A stretch of 64,000 bases of DNA, taken from the NCBI RefSeq assembly GCF_947501225.1, contig NZ_CANMUW010000001.1:186001-250000 (forward strand). The letters are read 5' to 3'. The stretch is from an uncultured Shewanella sp. (GTDB taxonomy: Bacteria > Pseudomonadota > Gammaproteobacteria > Enterobacterales > Shewanellaceae). The notes under the pieces are model-generated. The model made no database searches. It was given only the letters and a program-made list of their open reading frames with translations, and was not told the origin of the DNA. This document shows positions 55,112 through 62,448 of this stretch, in pieces (within the stretch, counting starts at the first letter, position 1; every line of letters starts with the position of its first letter). Made by a program: the position numbers and the translations under genes.

Positions 55112-56083
55112 ATGAAACTGAAACAGCTTGTCAGCGCGGTAAGTTTTACAGCCGCTAGTGTATTCTCTGCAGCATCTATCGCTGCAATCGATCAGTCGCT
55201 ACCTGTTTACGAAAAAACAAGTGGTGTATCGGGTAACCTATCATCGGTTGGCTCAGATACTCTGGCAAATATGATGACACTCTGGGCTGAAGAGTTTAAA
55301 GAGATGTACCCTAATGTGAACATTCAGATTCAGGCGGCCGGTTCCTCTACTGCGCCACCGGCTTTGACAGAAGGCACTTCTCAGTTCGGTCCTATGAGCC
55401 GTAAGATGAAGCCAAATGAAGTTGAGGCGTTCGAGAAGCATTATGGTTATCAACCAACGGCCATTCGTGTTGCTATCGATGCCCTTGCCGTATTTGTTCA
55501 TAAAGACAACCCTATCAAGGGACTTAGCATCGAGCAGATCGACGGTATCTTCTCTGCGACCCACAAGTGTGGTGGCAACGATGTGAAGCGCTGGGGTGAC
55601 CTTGGACTCGAGGGGGGCTGGTCTGCAAGAGATGTGCAGCTATATGGCCGCAACTCTGTTTCCGGAACCTATGGCTACTTTAAGAAGAAGGGGCTTTGTA
55701 AAGGTGATTTCAAGGCCAATGTTAACGAGCAGCCGGGATCTGCCTCTGTTGTGCAGTCGGTCTCTCAATCGCTTAATGCCATCGGCTACTCCGGCATCGG
55801 CTACAAGACTGCGGGCGTTAAAGCTGTCGCCATCTCCAAGAAAGGCACTAAGTATATCGAAGCGACGGCTGCTAATGCGGCAAGTGGCTCCTACCCACTG
55901 TCCCGCTACCTCTATGTTTATGTAAATAAACATCCAAACAAAGATCTGTCGCCGATGGACCGTGAGTTTCTGAAGTTTGCGTTGTCGAAGCAAGGTCAGC
56001 AAATTGTTGAGAAAGATGGCTATGTTCCAGTGCCCCTCAGTGTAACGGCTAAAGATCTAGCGAAAGCGGGTATCCGTCTTTAA
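55112..56083 (+). CDS. pstS: Periplasmic phosphate-binding protein PstS
   Basis: A 323-residue exported phosphate-binding protein. The signal peptide is [17 protein letters not shown]. The phosphate-binding loops are visible: [43 protein letters not shown] and [17 protein letters not shown]. It delivers phosphate to the PstCAB transporter, but pstC, pstA and pstB do not follow; a terminator and repeats do. It is therefore an orphan paralogue or the transporter is elsewhere. The Pho box upstream and location after phoBR imply strong induction by phosphate limitation. Confidence 0.94.
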   Translation: MKLKQLVSAVSFTAASVFSAASIAAIDQSLPVYEKTSGVSGNLSSVGSDTLANMMTLWAEEFKEMYPNVNIQIQAAGSSTAPPALTEGTSQFGPMSRKMKPNEVEAFEKHYGYQPTAIRVAIDALAVFVHKDNPIKGLSIEQIDGIFSATHKCGGNDVKRWGDLGLEGGWSARDVQLYGRNSVSGTYGYFKKKGLCKGDFKANVNEQPGSASVVQSVSQSLNAIGYSGIGYKTAGVKAVAISKKGTKYIEATAANAASGSYPLSRYLYVYVNKHPNKDLSPMDREFLKFALSKQGQQIVEKDGYVPVPLSVTAKDLAKAGIRL

Positions 56084-56125
56084 CCGCTAAACAATAAGTT
56101 CTACCCCCGCACAATCAAGTGCTTT

Positions 56126-56150
56126 AAGGCCTCATCGGAGGCCTTTTTTT
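56126..56150 (+). terminator. Intrinsic terminator of pstS
   Basis: AAGGCCTC-atcg-GAGGCCTT with a T7 run, 43 bp past the stop codon. Confidence 0.88.
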
Positions 56151-56183
56151 GTACTTGAAAATCGGCTTTCGCCGTGAATACTT

Positions 56184-56248
<65 letters not shown>

Positions 56249-56280
56249 GTTATCTTTTTTACCTTTTAAATTTCAGGCAA

Positions 56281-56439
56281 AAAAAAAGCGACCTTAAAAA
56301 GGTCGCTGGATGTCCAATATTCGGAACAGCTTGAGTCGTTGCGCTAGAAACTACTCAAAAGTGGAGATGATGATGAACAATGAAAAAGCTGAAATCGATA
56401 ACAGGCTAGTGCTAACAACATAAGCTATAAATCCGGTTC
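56281..56439 (-). ncRNA. Candidate sigma-E-dependent small RNA, copy 1
   Basis: About 159 nt read on the minus strand from a predicted G start at 56439 to a terminator at 56281-56106-type stem GCGACCTT/AAGGTCGC (56288-56306) followed by U7. The RNA holds GUUCAUCAUCAUCUCC, a MicA-like anti-Shine-Dalgarno segment, and the core CUAGCGC shared by all six copies. The opposite strand has a short ATGATGATGAAC frame, which I take as the mirror of the seed rather than a gene. Its terminator differs in sequence from copies 2-4, while the upstream half is alike. Confidence 0.75.
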
Positions 56440-56445
56440 ATATAG

Positions 56446-56472
56446 TCAGAGTGCTGTTATCCGGAAAAGTTC
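56446..56472 (-). promoter_or_regulatory. Sigma-E-type promoter of sRNA copy 1
   Basis: On the minus strand GAACTT (56472-56467), 16 nt, TCTGA (56450-56446). It fits the RpoE consensus GAACTT-N16-TCTGA/TCAAA. Confidence 0.75.
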
Positions 56473-56591
56473 ACCGCAGTGGTAAAAATAATTAAAAAAA
56501 ACTAATAAAAATTCACAGCGGTATATGCCGGTGTCGCAATCCTGAGGTATGGGGTGCCTATGTACGTAAGGTAATGCTGTGAAAATAGGGC

Positions 56592-56786
56592 AAAAAAAAA
56601 TGGCAACCTTATCGGGTTGCCATAACAAGTTCGGTAAACTTAAAGTGAAGAATCTGACTAAGCGCTAACAGTGCCTGAATCTTCAAACGATAACCTAAGC
56701 GGTTACCAAGAGAGATGATGATGAACAGTGAAAAAGCGGCAATCGATAATTTAACCAACTAACCATCGAAGCCATAAATTCGGTTC
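56592..56786 (-). ncRNA. Candidate sigma-E-dependent small RNA, copy 2
   Basis: About 195 nt on the minus strand. It begins GAACCGAAUUUAUGG, carries GUUCAUCAUCAUCUCUC, then an inner stem GGUAACC/GGUUAUC, CUUAG-CGC at the core position (slightly changed: UUAGCGC), and ends in the stem TGGCAACC/GGTTGCCA with nine U residues. It is a tandem relative of copies 1, 3 and 4; copies 2 and 3 share most of their length, with 359 bp between equivalent points. No protein-coding role is apparent. Confidence 0.78.
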
Positions 56787-56792
56787 ATATAG

Positions 56793-56819
56793 TCAGAGTG
56801 CAGTAATCTGATAAAGTTC
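56793..56819 (-). promoter_or_regulatory. Sigma-E-type promoter of sRNA copy 2
   Basis: GAACTT (56819-56814), 16-nt spacer, TCTGA (56797-56793) on the minus strand; same spacing as in the other copies. Confidence 0.75.
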
Positions 56820-56950
56820 ACCGCAATAGTAAAAATTAGTTAAAAAAGACTAAAATAGTTCTAAATTGGAGATGGGTAGCGGGTATCACCGTCTGAAAGG
56901 CTGCTTGCCTGTGTAGTGATTAGGCGAACCATGATGGGGAAACCGATGGC

Positions 56951-57146
56951 AAAAAAAATGGCAACCCTTATCGGACTGCCATAACAAGTTCGGTAAACTT
57001 AAAGTGAAGAATCCGGCTGAGCGCTAGCAATGCCTGAACCTTCAAGCGATAACCTACAAGGTTATCAAGGGAGATGATGATGAACGGTGAAAAATGGACT
57101 GTCGATGAGCAATCTTTATCTGCCATCGAAGTCATAAATTCGGTTC
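56951..57146 (-). ncRNA. Candidate sigma-E-dependent small RNA, copy 3
   Basis: About 196 nt on the minus strand, the closest relative of copy 2. The seed reads CGUUCAUCAUCAUCUCCCUUG, whose first ten bases are complementary to AUGAUGAACG at the porin start (51470). An inner stem GAUAACC/GGUUAUC-type and CUAGCGC follow. The terminator stem TGGCA/TGCCA has two mismatches relative to copy 2 but keeps eight U residues, so termination may be weaker. Confidence 0.78.
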
Positions 57147-57152
57147 ATATAG

Positions 57153-57179
57153 TCAGAGTGCTTCAATCTGATAAAGTTC
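57153..57179 (-). promoter_or_regulatory. Sigma-E-type promoter of sRNA copy 3
   Basis: GAACTT (57179-57174), 16-nt spacer, TCTGA (57157-57153) on the minus strand. Confidence 0.75.
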
Positions 57180-57322
57180 ACCGTAATAGTTAAAATAGAT
57201 AAAAAAATCTGATAAGAGTTTATTATTTAGCCATCTCAGGACTCGGCATCCCGGTTAAACCGATAATGAGGAGTGATCTGGTAAAGGGGTTATCAATCGT
57301 GTCGAGGGCGGGGTAAGCGGCT

Positions 57323-57493
57323 AAAAAAAATGGCACCCCTTATCGGGTTGCCATAAAAGTTCGATAAACTTAATAAAAAGAGATTGGCTGAGCGCTAGCA
57401 ATGCCGGATCTCATTTTAAGATAACCTAAGCGGTTATCAAGGGAGATGATGATGAACGGTAACAAAACAATAATGATGCAATGTAACGGATTC
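57323..57493 (-). ncRNA. Candidate small RNA, copy 4 (decayed promoter, 3' of the collagenase gene)
   Basis: About 171 nt by alignment with copies 2-3. It keeps the seed CGUUCAUCAUCAUCUCCCUUG, the inner stem GAUAACC/GGUUAUC, CUAGCGC and a terminator (57323-57353) with U8. The promoter is decayed: GAACCA, 16 nt, TCCTA (57526-57500), at the right spacing. The gene begins only about 78 nt after the collagenase stop on the same strand, so this RNA may instead be cut from the collagenase mRNA, whose terminator it would provide. Confidence 0.68.
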
Positions 57494-57570
57494 ATAAGTT
57501 AGGACCGGGCATTTCTCAATTGGTTCAATCTTTCATCTTTTTTTATTTTGAAACGGTTTGAAGTCTCAAG

Positions 57571-58455
57571 TTAACTTAAGGTCTTCAGCCAGAGCCGGAA
57601 TTCCTCATCCATACTGGTTCCCCACTCCTTAACCAGGGCCTGATATCTAGGATAGTCGCCACTACGGGTAAAAGAGAGCATGGTATCGACCTTATCTTTG
57701 TGCTGTTCCATCATGAAGCGTACAGCGAGATAACTCCATCGGTAGACGCGCTCCGAGCCACCATTTTTTTCATAGCTGGTATTAAACAGCTCGCTCAGCT
57801 GGTAGCTCTCTCCCTCGTCGGAGGGTCTGTTTGCAACGGCGATGGCCGCGGCGTTGTCATCGCCATGGGAGATATACTCCCCTAAGCCTTCGCTCCACCA
57901 CACTAGATGAGGCAGCAGAGGTGCCGGTTTCGGACAGTATTCGGGAGCGCTGTGAGAGTCATGCAGTGATGCGCAAAAGTCACCATATAAGTTGAAATGG
58001 CCATCTAAATAGTGCACATACTCATGTGCCAGATTCCAGATCTGTCCCTTTTTTTCATAGGCCACGAACTCTGCCTGGTTGTTTGCCTTATGTGGCAAGC
58101 CCTCTAAAAACATGCCTCCGTTGTCACTGGGCACATTGAAATGCTCGGTCACATAACGTTTGTAATCATCACTCGAGTGATACACATTGGCTCGCATGCT
58201 GACATTATTATCATTCATTACCGGTTTACCCTGAGTGCCAAAGAGGCGATGAAATTTCATCTCCTGTTGACTCATTAATTCACAGGCTTGCGCTATCTGC
58301 TCCTTGCTTAACGCTTGAGAGCGGATCACTATGGTGTCGCTGCAGGCATGATTTTGTGAAAGAACTTCAGATAGTGGGGCAAGCTCCTCTGCGAGGGTCA
58401 CAGTTGAGCCCAGGCATACGATGCCGGCAATAGGGAGCAGATGAGATACTTTCAC
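57571..58455 (-). CDS. Exported collagenase-like M9 metallopeptidase (short form)
   Basis: A 294-residue secreted protein with a signal peptide (HLLPIAGIVCLGSTVTLAEE). The catalytic part resembles the core of Vibrio/Clostridium M9 collagenases: the zinc site HEYVHYLDGHFNLYG (near residue 142) and the downstream Glu in WWSEGLGEYIS (near 186). Full-length collagenases are 700-1000 residues with activator, PKD and binding domains; here only the catalytic core is present, so substrate range may be narrower. GTG at 58455 has AAGGAA about 7 nt upstream; the TTG at 58488 is less likely. It reads toward small RNA copy 4 with no terminator of its own. Confidence 0.82.
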   Translation of the reverse strand: MKVSHLLPIAGIVCLGSTVTLAEELAPLSEVLSQNHACSDTIVIRSQALSKEQIAQACELMSQQEMKFHRLFGTQGKPVMNDNNVSMRANVYHSSDDYKRYVTEHFNVPSDNGGMFLEGLPHKANNQAEFVAYEKKGQIWNLAHEYVHYLDGHFNLYGDFCASLHDSHSAPEYCPKPAPLLPHLVWWSEGLGEYISHGDDNAAAIAVANRPSDEGESYQLSELFNTSYEKNGGSERVYRWSYLAVRFMMEQHKDKVDTMLSFTRSGDYPRYQALVKEWGTSMDEEFRLWLKTLS

Positions 58456-58610
58456 TCGATGTTTCCTTTGGGTTACTTTTGTATACAATATCCCCCAAGT
58501 GTTTCATCTTAGGATATTTATGTCAATTATCATGACAAGCCTGTATGTGCTGGTTACTATATTTGTAGCTCAATTCATGTTAACTCTGCGGCTTTTAGAA
58601 GGAAGGAACA

Positions 58611-60401
58611 GTGTCGAATCGATGGGATAATAATCATGACTATCACTCATTCTCCAATGTAGATGAAGTGGCCGTCAGGCACCTGGCATTGACGCTGGAT
58701 GTCGACTTTAGCGCTAAGCTTCTGTCGGGGATTGCAGAGCTCTCGCTGGAGTTTATCGACGATACCTGTCGTGAGTTGTGGTTAGATCTAAGGGAGTTAT
58801 CCATTCTTAAGGTTGAGGATGATAATGGTCAGCCGCTTAATTATCAGATAGACAGAGAAGACCCTGTTTTGGGGCAGAGATTGAATATTTCACTGCAGTC
58901 GGCCACGGGTAAGGTTAGGGTGCATTATCTTACCTCGCCCGAAGCTCAGGGGCTGCAGTGGTTGAGTCCTGAACAAACCAGCGGTAAGAGGTTGCCATTT
59001 CTTTTCAGTCAATCCCAGCCCATCAACGCAAGAAGCTGGATCCCTTTACAAGATACACCCAAAGCCCGAATTACCTTCGAGGCTGAAGTAACTGTGCCTG
59101 TCGGTATGCGTGCGGTGATGAGTGCCCTGAACGATGCCGATGCAGGGCTAAATGGACGGTTCTCCTTTGCGATGGAGAAGCCGATGCCGACCCATCTGTT
59201 AGCGATAGCCGTGGGGGAGCTTGGGTTTGGAAAAATCGGTGCAAGAACCGGCGTCTATGCCGAGCCTGAACTGCTCGACGCGGCAGTGAAAGAGTTTGAA
59301 GATACCGAGCAGATGGTAGAGATAGCCGAGTCTCTTCTCGGCCCCTATCCGTGGGGACGCTATGACATGATAGTGCTTCCGCCAAGCTTTCCGTTTGGGG
59401 GGATGGAGAATCCAAGGCTGGCGTTCATTACCCCGACCCTGATAGCGGGGGACAAGAGTCTGGTTTCCACCGTTGCCCACGAGTTGGCACATTCATGGAC
59501 CGGTAACTTAGTCAGTAACGCAACCTGGCGGGATCTCTGGTTAAATGAGGGCTTTACCACCTACTTTACCAATCGGATCGTCGAGGCCGTATTTGGCAAA
59601 GAGCAGGCGGAACTTGAAGTCGTCATAGAGTATGGTCGTCTGAAGGAGGAGTTGGCGACGACTGAGGTTGAACAACAGGATCTACCGGCAAATGTGCAGA
59701 GGCAAGATCCAAACGATGCCTTCAACCGCTTTACCTACGATAAGGCTTCTATGTTTGTTCACGACCTTGAGAAGCGGCTCGGTCGTCAGGCGTTCGATAA
59801 GTTCCTCTATCGTTACGTTCAGCACTTTGCGTTTAAAGCCATCACCACCGAGGCGTTCGTCGCCTACGCCAGACAGACACTACTGGTTGAGCATAAAGAT
59901 AAAATATCTGAAGCCGAACTGCTGGAGTGGATCTACGGTTACGGTATGCCCCCATACTTCACTCCCCCCCAGTCCGATAGTTTGGATAAGGTGGATGAAG
60001 CACTGTCATTGTGGTTAAAGGGAGCCGCTGCCGAGTCTCTGGTTACGCAGGAGTGGCGTGTGCATCATTGGCAGTACTTTCTTAACAGCTTGCCCGAAGT
60101 GTTGTCGCAAACTCAGCTGATGGAGCTGGATGAGTGTTTTAAGCTGACAGAGTCTACCAATGCAGAAATTGCCTGCGACTGGTTCCGTATAGCCATCCGA
60201 AACCACTATGATCCGGTTCTTCCGGCATTGACTAAGTATCTGATCCGAATAGGCAGGGGGAAGTTCGTGAGACCACTGTTCTCTGAGCTTCAAGTCGCCG
60301 GTTACCATACCGAGATTAAGCAGATATATGGAAAAGCCCGGCAAGGCTACCACCCCTCAATCGTGGTTCAGCTGGATAAGAGTTTACATTATCGGCCGTG
60401 A
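58611..60401 (+). CDS. M1-family zinc aminopeptidase (LTA4-hydrolase-like)
   Basis: A 596-residue cytoplasmic peptidase without signal peptide. An N-terminal beta domain (to about 200) is followed by the catalytic domain with FGGMENP (exopeptidase motif) and the zinc site HELAHSWTGN (near 290) plus the second Glu in WLNEGFTTY. The C-terminal helical domain (WRVHHWQYFLNSLPEVL, HYDPVLPALTKYLIRIGRGKFVRPLFSEL) is that of leukotriene-A4 hydrolase/aminopeptidase B. It removes N-terminal residues from peptides. GTG start at 58611 with AAGGAAGGAA just upstream. Divergent from the collagenase gene, 155 bp apart. Confidence 0.92.
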   Translation: MSNRWDNNHDYHSFSNVDEVAVRHLALTLDVDFSAKLLSGIAELSLEFIDDTCRELWLDLRELSILKVEDDNGQPLNYQIDREDPVLGQRLNISLQSATGKVRVHYLTSPEAQGLQWLSPEQTSGKRLPFLFSQSQPINARSWIPLQDTPKARITFEAEVTVPVGMRAVMSALNDADAGLNGRFSFAMEKPMPTHLLAIAVGELGFGKIGARTGVYAEPELLDAAVKEFEDTEQMVEIAESLLGPYPWGRYDMIVLPPSFPFGGMENPRLAFITPTLIAGDKSLVSTVAHELAHSWTGNLVSNATWRDLWLNEGFTTYFTNRIVEAVFGKEQAELEVVIEYGRLKEELATTEVEQQDLPANVQRQDPNDAFNRFTYDKASMFVHDLEKRLGRQAFDKFLYRYVQHFAFKAITTEAFVAYARQTLLVEHKDKISEAELLEWIYGYGMPPYFTPPQSDSLDKVDEALSLWLKGAAAESLVTQEWRVHHWQYFLNSLPEVLSQTQLMELDECFKLTESTNAEIACDWFRIAIRNHYDPVLPALTKYLIRIGRGKFVRPLFSELQVAGYHTEIKQIYGKARQGYHPSIVVQLDKSLHYRP

Positions 60402-60487
60402 ATAGGAGCAACCACTATGATGAAAAGTAGTGGGGAGCTTGAGCTGTTTATGGGGAATCGCTGCAGATATTTCTGAGCCGAACAGGC

Positions 60488-60678
60488 AAAAAAAATGGCA
60501 TCCATCTGCTCTTTTGAGCCGGGATGCCATAACAGTCTTAAAAAGAATCTGTTTCAGGAGTCATTAAGTCTTTGGCGCTAGCTATCTACTTAACGTTTCC
60601 TGCAGGACTCATTTGAGTCCTAAAGGGAGGTGATGAACCATGATGAAAACATTAAACATGTAACACTAAACTTGCTAC
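60488..60678 (-). ncRNA. Candidate sigma-E-dependent small RNA, copy 5
   Basis: About 191 nt on the minus strand, a diverged member. The seed is GGUUCAUCACCUCCCUUU, an even better anti-Shine-Dalgarno (CACCUCC). A hairpin GGACTC/GAGTCC follows, then CUAGCGC. The terminator is a compound stem: GGCATCC pairs with GGATGCC and encloses GCTC/GAGC, then U8. It lies downstream of the convergent aminopeptidase gene. Confidence 0.75.
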
Positions 60679-60684
60679 ATATAG

Positions 60685-60711
60685 TGAGAGTAACGATATC
60701 GGAAAAAGTTC
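60685..60711 (-). promoter_or_regulatory. Sigma-E-type promoter of sRNA copy 5
   Basis: GAACTT (60711-60706), 16-nt spacer, TCTCA (60689-60685) on the minus strand; the -10 differs by one base from the others. Confidence 0.65.
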
Positions 60712-60775
60712 AGATTAAATAAGAAAAAATTAATACTTTTTGGTGATTCATCCGGAAGCAGATCCTGTTTCGGAT

Positions 60776-60879
60776 AAAAAAAGGGCAACCATCTGGTTGC
60801 CTGATGATCTCGAAAGATCAAGGGGACCGCGCTAGAAGTCCCGGGAGAATGATGAACATGAAAAAGCCTTTCGCTGTTC
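60776..60879 (-). ncRNA. Candidate sigma-E-dependent small RNA, copy 6 (short)
   Basis: About 104 nt on the minus strand, near MicA in size. It begins GAACAGCGAAAGG, has GUUCAUCAUUCUCCCGGGAC, then CUAGCGC, a hairpin TGATCT-ttcg-AGATCA and a terminator GGCAACC/GGTTGCC with seven U residues. It lies 88 bp past the glutathione peroxidase stop on the same strand and could also end that transcript. It is the best single MicA-like candidate. Confidence 0.78.
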
Positions 60880-60885
60880 ATATAG

Positions 60886-60912
60886 TTTGATGCCCCGGGA
60901 TGAAAAAAGTTC
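60886..60912 (-). promoter_or_regulatory. Sigma-E promoter of sRNA copy 6
   Basis: GAACTT (60912-60907), 16-nt spacer, TCAAA (60890-60886) on the minus strand: an exact match to the RpoE consensus core. Confidence 0.8.
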
Positions 60913-60966
60913 AAAAAGTAGTCACCTTTTTTGAGTTTTTTTGCTTGGTATCCTTTATGTTATTGT

Positions 60967-61452
60967 TTACTTTAATAAAGAAATAATACTTTTTTCTATC
61001 GACTCAGGCTTAGTGGTTGACGCGAATCGCTCCAGCACCTTACCCTCAGCATCGACAAGGAACTTAGTAAAGTTCCACTTAATCCCTTCACTGCCCAATA
61101 TGCCTTTGGCCGACGATTTCAGATAACGGTATAGTGGGTGGGCATGCTCGCCATTGACCTCAATTTTTTCAAATAGGGGGAAGCTGACGCCGAAATTCAG
61201 TTCACAAAAAGATTGAATTTGATCTTCGCTTCCGCTCTCCTGTTCACCGAATTGATTGCAGGGAAAACCCAGTACGACAAAGTTGTCAGGTCCAAATTTT
61301 TCGTAGAGCTCCTGCAGCCCCTTGTACTGAGGTGTGAAACCACACGCGCTGGCGGTATTGACTATGAGCAGCACCTTGCCCTTGAATTTAGAGAGTGGCA
61401 CAGACTCTCCCTGAATGTTTGTTGCCGAGAAATCGTAAATTGATTTTGTCAT
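60967..61452 (-). CDS. Glutathione peroxidase family (BtuE-like) thiol peroxidase
   Basis: A 161-residue cytoplasmic peroxidase. The peroxidatic Cys is in NTASACGFTPQY (about residue 37), a Cys rather than selenocysteine. The second signature GFPCNQFGEQE holds a possible resolving Cys and the active-site Gln, and WNFTKFLVD completes the triad with Trp and Asn. It reduces hydroperoxides; bacterial members usually use thioredoxin more than glutathione. GAGGAG lies 6 nt upstream of the ATG. Small RNA copy 6 follows on the same strand. Confidence 0.93.
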   Translation of the reverse strand: MTKSIYDFSATNIQGESVPLSKFKGKVLLIVNTASACGFTPQYKGLQELYEKFGPDNFVVLGFPCNQFGEQESGSEDQIQSFCELNFGVSFPLFEKIEVNGEHAHPLYRYLKSSAKGILGSEGIKWNFTKFLVDAEGKVLERFASTTKPESIEKSIISLLK

Positions 61453-61725
61453 GTCTCACTCCTCATAGGTTTCGGATAATATAACAGTATCAAAGCTTGT
61501 TGGCAATATAGTTGTGCGCAATCTATTTTATTGGTTTTCTGTGTTGATACGAATTGTTATCTAATGAGGGATGTTTGGCAATTTGTTATCGGCTTGGCTC
61601 CCGGCGTGATATTCAGGTTGCGGTACTGTTTGAGTTTTGCTCGGCATTATTCTTTTAAAACAATGTGATACTTGTTGGGCTGGGTGTTTTTGATATCATT
61701 GGGGAAACGATAACCTGAGGTTCGT

Positions 61726-62265
61726 ATGAAGCATAAATTATGGAGTTGTGCGCTCCTTCTGTCGGCGGTATCAGTTACCGCTCACGCAAATGATTTTAGT
61801 GTTGGATTGAATGATGATGTGATCTCAACCGATCTCATCTTAGATCTTAATAAGCAATCAAATGCCGCACTGGGGTATATCTACTCCAATGACGGCGGCC
61901 ACCTTGCGTTCGGTGCGATGCATTTAAAACATGATGCCGGAATACACCATTTTGAAATTGGGGCTAAGTTCTCCCATGTTTGGGCAAAACAGAGTGCCAA
62001 TGGGAGTGTGGTAGGGATTGGTGGCCGTTATGCCATGGACTTAGGCTCTAACCTGTCTTTCCATGCCTCAGGCTACTATGCGCCAACCGTGCTCTCATTT
62101 GGTAGCGTCGACGGGCAGTATGAGTTAGACAGCAAGGTGCAATTTAAACTGAATCCGAACCTGGCGTTATTTGCGGGGTATAGAAATATTCGCTTCCAGT
62201 ATGATAATGCCTCTAACTCGACATTCGATAGTGGCTTCTATATCGGGGGGCAGGTGAGTTTCTAG
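61726..62265 (+). CDS. YfaZ-family outer-membrane beta-barrel protein
   Basis: A 179-residue exported protein. The signal peptide is CALLLSAVSVTAHA (cleavage near residue 21). The mature part is made of alternating beta strands ending in GGQVSF with a C-terminal Phe, as in small outer-membrane barrels. The pattern NDFSVGLNDDVISTDL and LFAGYRNIRFQYD is YfaZ-like. Function of the family is not established. GAGG lies before the ATG. No obvious operon partner. The 273-bp spacer before it shows no clear regulatory site. Confidence 0.82.
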   Translation: MKHKLWSCALLLSAVSVTAHANDFSVGLNDDVISTDLILDLNKQSNAALGYIYSNDGGHLAFGAMHLKHDAGIHHFEIGAKFSHVWAKQSANGSVVGIGGRYAMDLGSNLSFHASGYYAPTVLSFGSVDGQYELDSKVQFKLNPNLALFAGYRNIRFQYDNASNSTFDSGFYIGGQVSF

Positions 62266-62448
62266 ACCGCCTTACTCTGTTATCGCGTCGGTATCGGGGC
62301 GATAGCAGTACGCTCTCCTCTTTCGGCTACGACCGGCTATTTAATTTTCGGTTGTTAAAGCACTGCAAATATGGTCTGTAAAGTTGCAAACTTCCCATTG
62401 CGTTAATAGACTTAATCGATCTTGCCATCGGTCTGTGGGCTTTCGTAA

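Noticed and set aside
56366..57540. Four short plus-strand frames beginning ATGATGATGAAC after GGAG-like sites, as leader peptides or toxins
   Set aside because: The common part is exactly the complement of the anti-Shine-Dalgarno seed of the minus-strand RNAs; the rest of each peptide is not conserved, and promoters and terminators all point to the minus strand.
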